A DNA stretch of 64,000 nucleotides from Pseudomonadota bacterium. GTDB lineage: Bacteria > Pseudomonadota > Alphaproteobacteria > Rhizobiales > Rhizobiaceae. The stretch is from contig JAEXYH010000038.1 of assembly GCA_023451735.1 (NCBI GenBank), positions 112,471 through 176,470 on the forward strand, read 5' to 3'. Made by a program: the position numbers and the translations under genes. Shown here piece by piece: positions 8,603 through 21,518 of the stretch (its first letter is position 1; the number at the start of each line of letters is the position of its first letter). The notes beneath the pieces were generated by a model. That model had not been told where the DNA came from. It searched no databases and saw nothing but the letters and a program-made list of their open reading frames with translations.

Positions 8603-9100
8603 CTACCGCTCCGGCAGAAGCGCCAGCAGCCTTAGAAACGCGATCCGCTCGACCTGCGCGCAGGCCGTCGAAAACTCCTCCGTTTCTCCATTGCCGATAC
8701 GTGTCTCGAAGGCCGAGAGAATATCGTCCTTGGTCAATCCCTTGACCGCGATAATAAACGGAAAGCCGAATTTCGTCGTGTAGGCGGCGTTCAGAGCCGT
8801 GAAGCGCGCATGTTCATCGGTGTTCAGCCGGTCGAGGCCAGCACCGGCCTGTTCCTGCTTACTGTCCTCTGTCAATTCGCCGGCAATCGCCAGCCTGCCC
8901 GCGAGATCGGGATGAGCACGCAGCACGCCGAGCCGTTCCTCGTGACCTGCCTTGCGAAACTCCGCCACCATCGCAGCATGCACGCCCTTGGCCGTCAGCG
9001 GCACGAAGATCAGACCAGCATCATAGGCACGCTCTGCGATGAAGGGCGAATGTTCGAACACGCCGCCGAAAGCCGCGATGAAATCCTCTCGTGCTGTCAT
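8603..9100 (-). CDS. uraD: OHCU decarboxylase
   Basis: A 165-residue all-helical protein of the OHCU decarboxylase family. It shows the FGGVFEHSPFIAERAY segment at the N-terminus, the LRAHPDLAG segment with the catalytic His, and FPFIIAVKG toward the end. It converts 2-oxo-4-hydroxy-4-carboxy-5-ureidoimidazoline to (S)-allantoin. ATG 9100 overlaps the puuE stop by four bases, so the two are translationally coupled. Length is typical of the stand-alone bacterial enzyme. Confidence 0.93.
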   Translation of the reverse strand: MTAREDFIAAFGGVFEHSPFIAERAYDAGLIFVPLTAKGVHAAMVAEFRKAGHEERLGVLRAHPDLAGRLAIAGELTEDSKQEQAGAGLDRLNTDEHARFTALNAAYTTKFGFPFIIAVKGLTKDDILSAFETRIGNGETEEFSTACAQVERIAFLRLLALLPER

Positions 9101-10029
9101 GCGGCACCCACAGGCTTGTGATGCTCGTGCCAGTGTCTGGCGATCTCAATGCGCTGCGGCACCCAGACCTTGTCGTGCGAAAGCACATATTCCATGAAAC
9201 GCCTGAGCGCGGCGATGCGGCCGGGACGGCCGACAAGACGGCAATGCAGGCCGACCGACATCATCTTCGGGCTGCCCTCCTGCCCCTCCCGGTAGAGCGT
9301 GTCGAAAGCGTCCTTGAGATAGGTGAAGAACTGGTCGCCTGAGTTGAAACCCTGCGGCGTGGCGAACCGCATGTCGTTGGTCTCGAGCGTGTAGGGGATG
9401 ATCAGGAATGGTTTCCCATCGATGCCCGGCACCCAATAGGGCAGATCGTCTGCATAGCTGTCGGAAGAATAGAGAAACCCGCCCTCCTCCATCACCAGCT
9501 TAAGCGTATTGTCGGAGGGCTTGCCTTGGTACAGGCCATAGGGCCGCTCGCCGACGAGTTCGCTATGCAGCCGCACGGCTTCGAGAATATGCTCGCGCTC
9601 CTTGGCCTCGGGAAAATCCTTATATTCCAGCCAGCGATAACCATGGCTGGCAATCTCCCATCCGGCCTCCTTCATCGCCGCAACCGCTTCCGGGTTGCGC
9701 GCCATCGCAAGCGTCACGCCATAGACCGTACACTGCATCTTCAGTTCGGTGAACAGCCGCCACAACCGCCAGAAACCGGCGCGGGACCCGTATTCGTAGA
9801 TCGATTCCATGTTGAGGTTGCGCTGGCCCGCCCAAGGGGGGGCACCGACGATTTCCGACAGCAGGTTTTCCGATGCCGCATCGCCGTCGAGAACACAGCT
9901 TTCACCGCCTTCTTCGTAATTGATCACAAATTGCACGGCGACATTCGCCCCGCCTGGCCATTTGGGATCAGGACTATTTCGACCATAGCCGACGAGATCG
10001 CGCGGGTAGTCTTTTATGGTTATGGGCAT
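9097..10029 (-). CDS. puuE: Allantoinase PuuE (polysaccharide-deacetylase fold)
   Basis: A 310-residue protein with the PuuE hallmarks: DLVGYGRNSPDPKWPGGANVAV at the start (shown here in part), EYGSRAGFWRL, GWEIASHGYRW with the SHGYRW metal/substrate segment, and SVGLHCRLVGRPGR near the end. It opens the allantoin ring to give allantoate without the usual binuclear zinc amidohydrolase. It is the first gene of the minus-strand operon puuE-uraD-(MNT)-allA-uraH-phosphoesterase, so the operon promoter should lie just above 10029. No allantoate amidohydrolase is visible in the window. Confidence 0.93.
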   Translation of the reverse strand: MPITIKDYPRDLVGYGRNSPDPKWPGGANVAVQFVINYEEGGESCVLDGDAASENLLSEIVGAPPWAGQRNLNMESIYEYGSRAGFWRLWRLFTELKMQCTVYGVTLAMARNPEAVAAMKEAGWEIASHGYRWLEYKDFPEAKEREHILEAVRLHSELVGERPYGLYQGKPSDNTLKLVMEEGGFLYSSDSYADDLPYWVPGIDGKPFLIIPYTLETNDMRFATPQGFNSGDQFFTYLKDAFDTLYREGQEGSPKMMSVGLHCRLVGRPGRIAALRRFMEYVLSHDKVWVPQRIEIARHWHEHHKPVGAA

Positions 10030-10116
10030 GTTCCACCTCGATTATCTGCGGTAACGGTAGCGCACCGCTTCCGCAGATGTCGAGATGCAAACTTGCCCCC
10101 TTGATCAGCGAGACGA

Positions 10117-10332
10117 TCAGTTGAGGCGATCATCCTGCCACTCGTGATAGCCCCCGTCGCTGAGACCTATGTCACGCAGCATATACTCGTCGAATTCCAG
10201 CTTTGAAGCGAATGGCGGCCGCCCGATGGTGGGGCCGACGGACATGTCCTGCTTTTCATGCTCGCGCCAATGGCCATGCGACAAGACGGAGAATGCCGTG
10301 GATAGTGCCGGAGGTAACGCAAATATAGACAT
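10117..10332 (-). CDS. Small DUF1127-like protein
   Basis: A 71-residue protein with a C-terminal stretch (FDEYMLRDIGLSDGGYHE) matching the L-R-D-I-G-L-S core of DUF1127/YjiS-like proteins common in Rhizobiales. Several members of that family are small RNA-binding or metabolic regulators; this one is longer and less basic than the classic 47-residue form, so function is not assigned. GGAGAA lies 5 nt before the ATG. Confidence 0.6.
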   Translation of the reverse strand: MSIFALPPALSTAFSVLSHGHWREHEKQDMSVGPTIGRPPFASKLEFDEYMLRDIGLSDGGYHEWQDDRLN

Positions 10333-10344
10333 GGAACTTCTCCT

Positions 10345-11298
10345 TTATTCGGCCGCCGCTCGTGGCATGCAGGCCTCGCAGATCGCCGCCACATGCCGGT
10401 GATCGGTACCGCAGCAGCCCCCCAACACCCGCATCGATGGATAGCGCGCCCTCAGACCGCGGTAGCGCAGACCAAGATCCCGCGGATCACCGATATCGAG
10501 TTCGGTTGCCTCGTCCAGCTCCGCGTGGCTCTTGGAAGAGGCATTGGCACGCACGCCGCCGATCCTTCCCAGCCAGGCGTCAGCGTCAACGAAGGACTGT
10601 TCGAAATGAACGGGATGCGCGCAGTTGACCATGTAATAGGCCGGACCATTGGCGGTCACGCCGTCCGTCGTCTCGATCGCTTCGCGCAGCGACATGCCGC
10701 CGGCGAGCTTTCCATCCGTCTCGACCGTGAAGGAGATCACGACCGGCAGTTCCACCGCCTTCGCGGCCTTCACGATGCCGATCGCCTCCTCGACAGTGTT
10801 GAGCGTCAGCGCGCTCACCATATCCACCGGCGTTTCGGCAAAGGCATCGATCTGGTGCGTGTGATAATTCTCCGCCTCGGCCACGGACATCCGGCCTAAC
10901 TGATAGGCATCCCCTCGTGGCCCAATGACGCCGTTGAGCAGGATGGGTGTTCCCGGCCGCTGCCACTTTTCACGCAGGCCCGCGACATAATCGACGGAGC
11001 GGATGTTGAGCGCCCGAAGCGCGGCAAGATCGTAGCCGAGCTTTGCCGCCCAATCCGGGTTGGCCCGCCAGGTCGGCGTATCGAGCACGAAGCCGCGGCC
11101 ATGTTCGCGAGCAATCGAGAGATAGGCCTCGTAATAGGCGTCCAGTTCCGCACGGCCCTTCGCATCATCGAGCAGCGTGAAGGATGCAAAATAGGGCAAT
11201 TCCAGACCACGGTGGAAGATCAGCGTGGTCTCCAGCCCGCCATCGGTCAGAAATATCTCCTCCCCGAGATGCGGCAGGCGCTGGCGATCGTTTTTCAT
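10345..11298 (-). CDS. Homocysteine S-methyltransferase family protein
   Basis: About 317 residues with the zinc-site pattern of betaine/S-methylmethionine-homocysteine methyltransferases: LTDGGLETTLIF at the N-terminus, YYMVNCAHP in the middle and RVLGGCCGTDHRH near the end (three Cys ligands). It would move a methyl group from a methyl donor to homocysteine. The frame is open to 11346, but AGGAG lies correctly 6 nt before ATG 11298, which sets the start. A TetR-type gene is divergent across a 169-base gap and is the likely regulator. Confidence 0.82.
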   Translation of the reverse strand: MKNDRQRLPHLGEEIFLTDGGLETTLIFHRGLELPYFASFTLLDDAKGRAELDAYYEAYLSIAREHGRGFVLDTPTWRANPDWAAKLGYDLAALRALNIRSVDYVAGLREKWQRPGTPILLNGVIGPRGDAYQLGRMSVAEAENYHTHQIDAFAETPVDMVSALTLNTVEEAIGIVKAAKAVELPVVISFTVETDGKLAGGMSLREAIETTDGVTANGPAYYMVNCAHPVHFEQSFVDADAWLGRIGGVRANASSKSHAELDEATELDIGDPRDLGLRYRGLRARYPSMRVLGGCCGTDHRHVAAICEACMPRAAAE

Positions 11299-11467
11299 CG
11301 TCATCTCCTGTGATATCATCGCCCCGGCGCCAATTGATGAGCGCAAATGGCTGTCACGCGGCTGCGGCTTGCCTGATTGTTGTGCGCCAGCCGGAGGTTT
11401 CGATCTACGCGGCTTGCGGTACAGCCGGGAAACATATCGAAAAACTGAGCTCGTTCAGGGGGATAAC

Positions 11468-12190
11468 ATGTCCCGAAGGGCCGAGGATTTGACCACTCAA
11501 AGTGCAGACGGTACGAAAACCGTACCGCCGGTACAGATTTTGCGCGACCGGATACCGAGCAAAGGCGAAGCGACCCGCGAGCGGATCCTCGAAGTCGCCC
11601 AGATATCCGTGCTCTCCAAGGGCTTTGCCGCAACCTCGATCGAGGAAGTCATCGCCGAGGCGGGCATCACCAAGAGCGGCTTCTTCTATCACTTCCACGA
11701 CAAGAACGAACTCGCCCGCGAGATGCTACGCCGCTACGTGACCGAGAACGACCGCATCTTCGATGACATTTTCGACCGTGGGCGTGAGCTGGCGGATGAT
11801 CCGCTGCAGGCCTTTCTGATCGGCCTCAAACTGCTGTCTGAACTGGCGCGCGATCTGCCGGGTGTACATCCAGGCTGTATCATCGCCTCGATCTGCTATC
11901 AGGAGCGTCTGTTTGATCGGGAAATTCACACATTGAACGCCAGTTCGGTGTCATCCTGGAACCGACGTTTCCTTGGTTATCTGGAAGAGATCGCCGCAGT
12001 GCATCCACAGCAGGAGCCGATAGAGCTCAAGGATCTCGCCAACATGCTGTCCTGCACCTTCGATGGCGCCATTATCATGTCCAAGGTGCTGAACGATCCG
12101 ACCCATCTGGAGCGACAGATCTTGAGCTACCGCACCTTCATAAAATTGCTGTTCGGCCAGCCAACAGGATCGGTCAGTCTAAGGTCTTAA
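11468..12190 (+). CDS. TetR/AcrR-family transcriptional regulator
   Basis: A 240-residue protein with the TetR helix-turn-helix at about residues 45-90 (TRERILEVAQISVLSKGF, then SIEEVIAEAGITKSGFFYHF). Its ligand-binding half is all helical. ATG 11468 follows a GGGGGA sequence; the open frame further upstream lies in the divergent intergenic space and is not likely translated. It faces away from the homocysteine methyltransferase, the arrangement typical of a repressor of its neighbour. A long N-terminal extension of about 30 residues precedes the HTH. The ligand is unknown. Confidence 0.85.
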   Translation: MSRRAEDLTTQSADGTKTVPPVQILRDRIPSKGEATRERILEVAQISVLSKGFAATSIEEVIAEAGITKSGFFYHFHDKNELAREMLRRYVTENDRIFDDIFDRGRELADDPLQAFLIGLKLLSELARDLPGVHPGCIIASICYQERLFDREIHTLNASSVSSWNRRFLGYLEEIAAVHPQQEPIELKDLANMLSCTFDGAIIMSKVLNDPTHLERQILSYRTFIKLLFGQPTGSVSLRS

Positions 12191-12204
12191 GCCTGAAATC
12201 TTGC

Positions 12205-12912
12205 TCAGGCAATCTTGCGGGCCGCGACACGTCCCATCGGATGCAGCGAATGAACCTGCAGCGGCGCTCCCGGCTCTTCCTCGACGAACAGCGCCAGATT
12301 GGCGACCTCGACCGGCTTCGTCAGATAAGGTGCGAAATAGTCCCGCAAGGCCGGCTCGATGAAAACACCGTCGTTTGGCAGGAGCGGTCCCGTCAGCGCC
12401 ATGTGGAAACGGAACTCGTCCATCACATAAGGATGGCCCCAACGGTAGAGATTGGCAAATTGTGGAGCCGACAGATCACCGGGATCACTTCGCTCGAATT
12501 CCGCATCCGACAGCGGCGCGCGAAACACGTCAAATTCCTGCACCACGGCGCAGGCAAACAGGCGCATACGCTCGCAGGGAATTTCCGGTACGAGGCCGAA
12601 GAAATTTCCAAGCCTTGCCACTTCTAGTGGCGGCAGCTGGAATGGCTCATGAGAGCCGGCGAAACGCATCAGGTGCCGCAGCAGCATGGGTTCGCTGATC
12701 TCAGGCGCAAGCCGGAAGGGCGCCTTCAATGCGGCATGAAAACCGCTGCGGCGTGGGATGGCCGTATGGAAGGAAATCTCGTGAAGACCGACGCCGCGAA
12801 TGGCCGGCGGCTCGGTAGCGTCTCCGGAAAAGGCATTACGGCCCAGCCATTGCGACGCGGCGAGCGTCAGCGGATCATGTGCCGGCGGCGTGAAATATAT
12901 GGCATAGCGCAT
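12205..12912 (-). CDS. DUF1045 protein (2H-phosphoesterase-like)
   Basis: A 235-residue protein starting MRYAIYFTPPAHDPL and carrying the two family blocks GFHAALKAPFRL and FRFHMALTGPLL. These supply the paired H-x-A/T segments of a 2H phosphoesterase active site. DUF1045 proteins usually sit in phosphonate (phn) clusters; none of those genes is nearby, so this copy is isolated. It converges with the TetR gene, with 14 bases between stops. Confidence 0.75.
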   Translation of the reverse strand: MRYAIYFTPPAHDPLTLAASQWLGRNAFSGDATEPPAIRGVGLHEISFHTAIPRRSGFHAALKAPFRLAPEISEPMLLRHLMRFAGSHEPFQLPPLEVARLGNFFGLVPEIPCERMRLFACAVVQEFDVFRAPLSDAEFERSDPGDLSAPQFANLYRWGHPYVMDEFRFHMALTGPLLPNDGVFIEPALRDYFAPYLTKPVEVANLALFVEEEPGAPLQVHSLHPMGRVAARKIA

Positions 12913-13038
12913 GCGTCACCTTCTCGTGCATCCCTGTCAAACGCCCTGTTTAAATACGCATTCGCTTAATCAGTCCCCGATCAGGGACCTAAGTGATTTG
13001 CGTGACAGATTGACGACGAGGACGAAGAAGGTTCGCGT

Positions 13039-14274
13039 TTAGCGCGAAGCGACCGAAAGGTGATTTTCCAGCAAGAACGATGCAGGCACCGGCATTATCC
13101 GGCCGCAAACGGCATCCAGTGCCGCCTCGGCCAGCAGATGCGCCACCCCGAAACTGACCTTGAAGCCTCCCGTCAGCGCGATCACGTTCGCGTGGTCCGG
13201 ATGCGGCCCGACCATGGGATCCCGGTCGATCGCCTTGGGGCGCAGACCGGCCCAACGCTCCACAACCGGAGCATTGCCGAGCGAGGGCACGAGCGCCCTT
13301 GCTCTTGTCACAAGATCCTCAAGTTGATGATCCGTGGAAAAAGGTTCCCCGAAGGTCTCTTCGCTCGTGCTGCCGAGCGCGATGTCGCCATTGTCATGCG
13401 GCACGAGATAAAGACCGTTGAGATAAAGAAGCGGCAGATCGGGATCGGCCCCGGCTCTCAGCAACGCCGCCTGTCCCTTGACGGGCTGTCCGATCGGTTG
13501 CGGCAACGGATCGGACAAGGCCTCGATCAGCGGGAAAGCATGATGGCCGGCAGCCACGATGCAGGCGCCGAAGGCGATGTTTGTCCCATCGGTAAATTCC
13601 ACCCTGCCCGATACAGCGTCGATATTCGAGGCGGCAAGGCCTTCGACCACGGTCACATGACGTCCGGCATTGAGACTTGTGGCAAGCGCCTCGGTCAGCT
13701 TGCGCGGAGAGACCCTGGCGGCAAACGTGTCATGCACGATGCCCGCCTCGCAGAACGAGGCATCCGGCCAGCCGGGATGCGGTGATTGATCGGCGACATG
13801 CCAGTGAAAACGGCGCCCGCCCTGATCCCAATGGGTCGCAGCATCTTCACAATGGCGGAACGCGATTGCCCGCAGATGCGATTTCGGCAGCGGGATCAGC
13901 CGCCCGGTGCGGCGATAACCGCAGGAAAGCCCCGTCTCCGCCTCGATCTGCGCCACTTCGTCTTCAAGCGAGAGCAGCGCGTCGAACTGGAACTGCTTCT
14001 TATCGTTCCACTTGTCCGGCATATGCGGCATCAGCGCGCCGAGCAGCCCGCCGCTTGTGCCACGGCCAAGCCGTCCCGAATCGACAAGTACGGTGCGGAT
14101 GCCGAGCCGCTCCGCCTTGACCGCCGCCCACAGGCCCATGATGCCGCCGCCGAGGATGACCAGATCGGCAGAAGCCGGCAGGGTTGCAGCACCGCGCAGG
14201 GAGCCAAGCGGGGAGATTGCAGCCCGCTCTTCAGATTGACCGCCGGCTCCGGCCGGATTATCCGCATTGTTCAT
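13039..14274 (-). CDS. FAD-dependent oxidoreductase, MnmC C-terminal-domain type
   Basis: A 411-residue DAO-family flavoprotein with the dinucleotide-binding motif LVILGGGIMGLWAA at about residue 40, RGTSGGLLGALMPHMPDKW, and a C-terminal GLRPKAIDRDPMVGPH ... ALTGGFKVSFGVAHLLAE. In E. coli the MnmC protein fuses such a domain to the methyltransferase MnmD. Here the methyltransferase is the divergent neighbour whose start codon overlaps this one, so a role in tRNA wobble-uridine modification (removing carboxymethyl from cmnm5s2U) is a reasonable inference. Other amino-acid oxidases of the same fold cannot be excluded. A start nearer the Rossmann motif is possible. Confidence 0.7.
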   Translation of the reverse strand: MNNADNPAGAGGQSEERAAISPLGSLRGAATLPASADLVILGGGIMGLWAAVKAERLGIRTVLVDSGRLGRGTSGGLLGALMPHMPDKWNDKKQFQFDALLSLEDEVAQIEAETGLSCGYRRTGRLIPLPKSHLRAIAFRHCEDAATHWDQGGRRFHWHVADQSPHPGWPDASFCEAGIVHDTFAARVSPRKLTEALATSLNAGRHVTVVEGLAASNIDAVSGRVEFTDGTNIAFGACIVAAGHHAFPLIEALSDPLPQPIGQPVKGQAALLRAGADPDLPLLYLNGLYLVPHDNGDIALGSTSEETFGEPFSTDHQLEDLVTRARALVPSLGNAPVVERWAGLRPKAIDRDPMVGPHPDHANVIALTGGFKVSFGVAHLLAEAALDAVCGRIMPVPASFLLENHLSVASR

Positions 14275-15034
14275 GAGCGACCATGATCCCGAATTGAAGA
14301 CACATCAGGGCGAAAGCCCTGCATTCCAGACACTCGACTGGCACGAAGGCGATATGCCGTATTCCCAGGAATTTGGCGATCACTTTTATTGCCGCACCGA
14401 CGGGCGGCTGGAATGCGGCCACGTCTTCCTGTCAGGCAATGGCCTGCCGGATCGCTGGCGTGCCATGCCATCGGGTGGCAGATTTCGCATCGGCGAACTC
14501 GGCTTCGGCACCGGCCTGAATTTCTGCGAAATCTGGCGGCAGTGGAAGCTGGCGCGCAAACCCGGCACACATCTGCACTTCACCTCGTTCGAACTCTACC
14601 CGATGAAGCGAGACGAGATCGACCGCGCGCTGTCCCGCTGGCCGGAAATCGATGTGGAACGGCAGTCGCTTGCAGCGGCATGGCCGGATGATCCGGCCGG
14701 GTACGTGACGATCGAAGTCGACGAACAGACCCGCCTGACGGTGGTCTGCGGTTCCGCGCTCGAAGGCGTGACAGCCTCGGAGCCGGATTTCGATGCCTGG
14801 TTCCTCGACGGCTTCGCGCCGTCCCGCAATCCCGCCATGTGGTCGCCCGAGTTGATGCAGGCGTTGTTCGACCGCACCATGCCGGGAGGCAGTTTCGCCA
14901 CCTATGCCGCAGCCGGTTTCGTCCGGCGCAATCTTGGCGCCGCGGGTTTCATCGTCGAACGCCGCCCCGGCTTCGCCGGCAAGCGCGAGATGCTCTGCGG
15001 CACGCGCCCGAATCTTGACACCGCGCGCGACTGA
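14273..15034 (+). CDS. mnmD: tRNA 5-methylaminomethyl-2-thiouridine methyltransferase
   Basis: A 253-residue SAM-dependent methyltransferase. PYSQEFGDHFYCRTDG at the front, the SAM-binding GELGFGTGLNFCEIW, and DAWFLDGFAPSRNPAMWS in the centre are the MnmD/MnmC N-domain signature. It methylates nm5s2U34 to mnm5s2U34 in certain tRNAs. ATG 14273 is chosen; a TTG at 14267 in the same frame is an alternative. The ATG overlaps the opposite-strand ATG of the FAD partner within one CATG, so neither gene has a conventional leader of its own. No clear Shine-Dalgarno sequence is visible. Confidence 0.88.
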   Translation: MSDHDPELKTHQGESPAFQTLDWHEGDMPYSQEFGDHFYCRTDGRLECGHVFLSGNGLPDRWRAMPSGGRFRIGELGFGTGLNFCEIWRQWKLARKPGTHLHFTSFELYPMKRDEIDRALSRWPEIDVERQSLAAAWPDDPAGYVTIEVDEQTRLTVVCGSALEGVTASEPDFDAWFLDGFAPSRNPAMWSPELMQALFDRTMPGGSFATYAAAGFVRRNLGAAGFIVERRPGFAGKREMLCGTRPNLDTARD

Positions 15035-15140
15035 TCGCGGCAAGCCCCTTCCTGCACATGGCAGCTATTCCGAATGAGCACCTGCATCCTTCTGCCGCAG
15101 GGGTCAAAGAGATGCCTGTGTTCAACATAGGAATTTCAGC

Positions 15141-15710
15141 ATGTCATTGAAGCTCAACGTGATCATCGGCAGCACCCGTCCGGGCCGGGCAGGCCCCGCA
15201 ATAGGCAAATGGGCCGCCGAACATGCCGGCAAGCACGGCAAGTTCGAAGTCGAACTCGTCGATCTCGCTGATTTCAACCTCCCGCTTCTCGACGAGCCGC
15301 ACCATCCGCGCATGCAGAAATACGAGCACGAGCATACCCGGCGCTGGGCCGCCAGCGTCGCATCGGCCGACGCCTATCTCTTCCTCACCCCGGAATACGA
15401 CTATTATCCCAATGCCGCGCTGATCAACGCATTGCAGGTCCTGTCGCTCGAATGGTCGTTCAAGCCTGCCGGTGTTTTAAGCTACGCCCACGTCTCCGGC
15501 GGTCTTCGCGCAGCCCAGGAATTGCGCATGCTGATTGCCAACCTCAACATGATGCCAATCCCGCAGACGGTTCCGATACCCTTCTTCACCAACTTCATCG
15601 ATGAGCAGAAGGTATTCAACCCGACCGCTCCGATGAACGAGGGTTTGAATGCGGCTCTCGACCAGCTGGCAACCTGGGCAACGGCACTGAAGGCCGGCCG
15701 CAAGGGCTGA
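15141..15710 (+). CDS. NADPH-dependent FMN reductase family protein
   Basis: A 189-residue flavodoxin-like protein. GSTRPGRAG near the N-terminus is the FMN-phosphate loop, and LTPEYDYYPNAALINALQ is the second flavin-binding loop of the NADPH-dependent FMN/azoreductase family. It would reduce FMN or quinones using NADPH. It is a single-gene unit closed by a clear Rho-independent terminator at 15744-15769. The physiological substrate is not indicated. Confidence 0.85.
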   Translation: MSLKLNVIIGSTRPGRAGPAIGKWAAEHAGKHGKFEVELVDLADFNLPLLDEPHHPRMQKYEHEHTRRWAASVASADAYLFLTPEYDYYPNAALINALQVLSLEWSFKPAGVLSYAHVSGGLRAAQELRMLIANLNMMPIPQTVPIPFFTNFIDEQKVFNPTAPMNEGLNAALDQLATWATALKAGRKG

Positions 15711-15743
15711 TCTATCCAACTCAGGGGGATGAAATTCCGAAGG

Positions 15744-15769
15744 AAGCCGGGTTTTCCGGCTTTCTTTTC
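15744..15769 (+). terminator. Rho-independent terminator after the FMN reductase gene
   Basis: AAGCCGG (15744-15750), loop GTTTT, CCGGCTT (15756-15762), then TCTTTTC. It is a seven-pair perfect stem with a U-rich tail, 33 bases after the stop codon. It also separates this gene from the convergent hybrid kinase gene. Confidence 0.85.
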
Positions 15770-15815
15770 GTTGTTACCCAACCATCTTCGTGACGGCCTC
15801 GGCCGGATTGATCAT

Positions 15816-19520
<3,705 letters not shown>

Positions 19521-19723
19521 GATGGCGACGATAACACCATGGCGAGTGTTAACAATGCCTTTTTACCACCAGTCGTTTACGCCGATTTTCATATGATCGA
19601 CCGCGCCATTTTCATTCGAGCGCGACGATGTTCTGGAAGAGGCGGCACATAGTCGCAAATAACGGGGGCGACAGGCTCTGCGATTTGTCACATTTGGCGA
19701 ATAACGGCGCGGACGGGACAGCC

Positions 19724-21313
19724 ATGAGCGAGATCACGACACCAGCATTCGGCGAACTCAAGACCGCCCAGGCCGGCGGTGAGCGGCGCAAGCGTATTGG
19801 CGGCCGCAGCGCGGATCGTAGCCGCAGCGGTTCTGCCGGGACGAAATACCGCAGTCTCGTCAACACGATCGCCAGGACCGAGCTTATTTCCGCCGAAGCG
19901 TTGGAAGATATCCATGACGCTTCGCTGACCGTACTCGAGCAAATCGGCATGGACATCATCCTGCCCGAAGCTCGCGAACGCATGAAGGCAGCCGGCGCGG
20001 ATGTGATGCCCGGTTCCGAACGGGTGCGTTTCGATCGCGGCCTGATCGAGGAACTGATCGCATCCGCACCTTCGAGCTTCACCATGCATGCCCGAAACCC
20101 TGCTCGAAACGTCAGGATCGGCGGCAATAATCTGGTCTTTGCACAGGTCGCCTCAGCCCCTTTCGTCGCCGATCGAGACGGCGGCCGGCGAGCGGGCAAT
20201 CGGGAGGACTTTCGCAAGCTGATCAAGCTTGCCCAGCATTACGATATTATCCATACGACCGGCGGTTATCCGGTCGAGCCGGTCGACATCCACGCCTCGG
20301 TGCGTCACCTCGATTGCCTCTCGGATCTGGTGAAGCTCACCGACAAGGCGTTCCATTGCTATTCGCTCGGCAGACAGCGCAATCTCGATGCGCTGGAGAT
20401 CGCCCGTATCGGCCGCGGCATTTCGATGGAGCAGATGGAAACGGAACCTTCGCTCTTCACCGTCATCAACTCCTCCTCCCCGCTTCGTCTCGACGGACCG
20501 ATGCTCCAGGGCATTATCGAGATGTCGTCGCGCGGCCAGGTCGTCATCATGACGCCCTTCACGCTGGCAGGCGCCATGGCCCCGGTGACGATCGCCGGCG
20601 CGCTCGTGCAGCAGAATGCCGAGGCGCTTTGCGGCATCGCCTTCACCCAGATGGTGCGAAAAGGCGCCCCCGTCATGTATGGCGGATTTACCTCGAATGT
20701 CGACATGAAGACCGGCGCCCCCGCCTTCGGCACGCCAGAATATATGAAAGCCGTGATCGCAGGCGGGCAGTTGGCCCGCCGCTACGGCATCCCCTACCGA
20801 ACCTCCAACACCAATGCCGCCAACACGCTGGATGCGCAGGCCGCGTATGAGAGCGCCATGTCGCTCTGGGCCCTGACGCAAGGCGGCGGCAACTTCATCC
20901 TCCATTCCGCAGGCTGGACCGAAGGCGGGCTGACGGCCTCCTTCGAAAAATTCATCCTCGATGTCGACATGCTGCAGATGGTGGCGGAATTCCTCACCCC
21001 GCTTGATGTCAGCGCGGACGCGCTGGCGCTTGAAGCTGTCCGCGATGTCGGGCCAGGCGGACATTATTTCGGCACGCCGCACACGCTGGCACGCTACGAA
21101 ACCGCTTTCTATTCGCCGATCCTCTCCGACTGGCGAAACTTCGAGACCTGGACCGAAGCCGGCCGGCCGACCACCTACGACCACGCCAACCGGATCTACA
21201 AGCAGGCTTTGTCGGACTATCAGCAACCGGAACTCGACCCGGCGATCGAGGAAGAACTCGATTCCTTCGTCGCGAGGCGCAAGGCTGAAGGTGGCGTGCC
21301 TACCGATTTCTGA
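19724..21313 (+). CDS. MttB-superfamily (trimethylamine methyltransferase-like) protein, non-pyrrolysine
   Basis: About 529 residues matching the MttB/MtgB superfamily: LVNTIARTELISAEALEDI, a TTGGYPVEPVDI stretch, and the C-terminal VGPGGHYFGTPHTLARYETAFYSP pattern (quoted only in part as GPGGHYFGTPHTL). There is no in-frame amber codon, so it belongs to the pyrrolysine-free branch that includes glycine-betaine methyltransferase. That branch demethylates quaternary amines with a corrinoid protein. No corrinoid protein gene is nearby. ATG 19724 has a weak GGGA upstream; the frame is open from 19628 but the extra residues look non-coding. Confidence 0.78.
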   Translation: MSEITTPAFGELKTAQAGGERRKRIGGRSADRSRSGSAGTKYRSLVNTIARTELISAEALEDIHDASLTVLEQIGMDIILPEARERMKAAGADVMPGSERVRFDRGLIEELIASAPSSFTMHARNPARNVRIGGNNLVFAQVASAPFVADRDGGRRAGNREDFRKLIKLAQHYDIIHTTGGYPVEPVDIHASVRHLDCLSDLVKLTDKAFHCYSLGRQRNLDALEIARIGRGISMEQMETEPSLFTVINSSSPLRLDGPMLQGIIEMSSRGQVVIMTPFTLAGAMAPVTIAGALVQQNAEALCGIAFTQMVRKGAPVMYGGFTSNVDMKTGAPAFGTPEYMKAVIAGGQLARRYGIPYRTSNTNAANTLDAQAAYESAMSLWALTQGGGNFILHSAGWTEGGLTASFEKFILDVDMLQMVAEFLTPLDVSADALALEAVRDVGPGGHYFGTPHTLARYETAFYSPILSDWRNFETWTEAGRPTTYDHANRIYKQALSDYQQPELDPAIEEELDSFVARRKAEGGVPTDF

Positions 21314-21518
21314 GCGCCTTCGACTTGCCGCAAGCATGCCGTTATTTCGCCACAAAGCGAGACAGAGGTTGCGTCACAATCGGAAAAATCAACTCTCGGA
21401 TGACGGAGTGTGAACAGCCGTTCAGACTACTTCTGGTTTTCTTCCATCAATCCGCCGAGATTGAGCATCATCTTGTGAACGTGCCCTTGGAAAGAACCAG
21501 AGGGAAAGGACCACGACC

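Noticed and set aside
19628..19723. Upstream extension of the MttB-family gene
   Set aside because: The extra 32 residues have no family similarity and lie in the divergent promoter space; ATG 19724 fits better.
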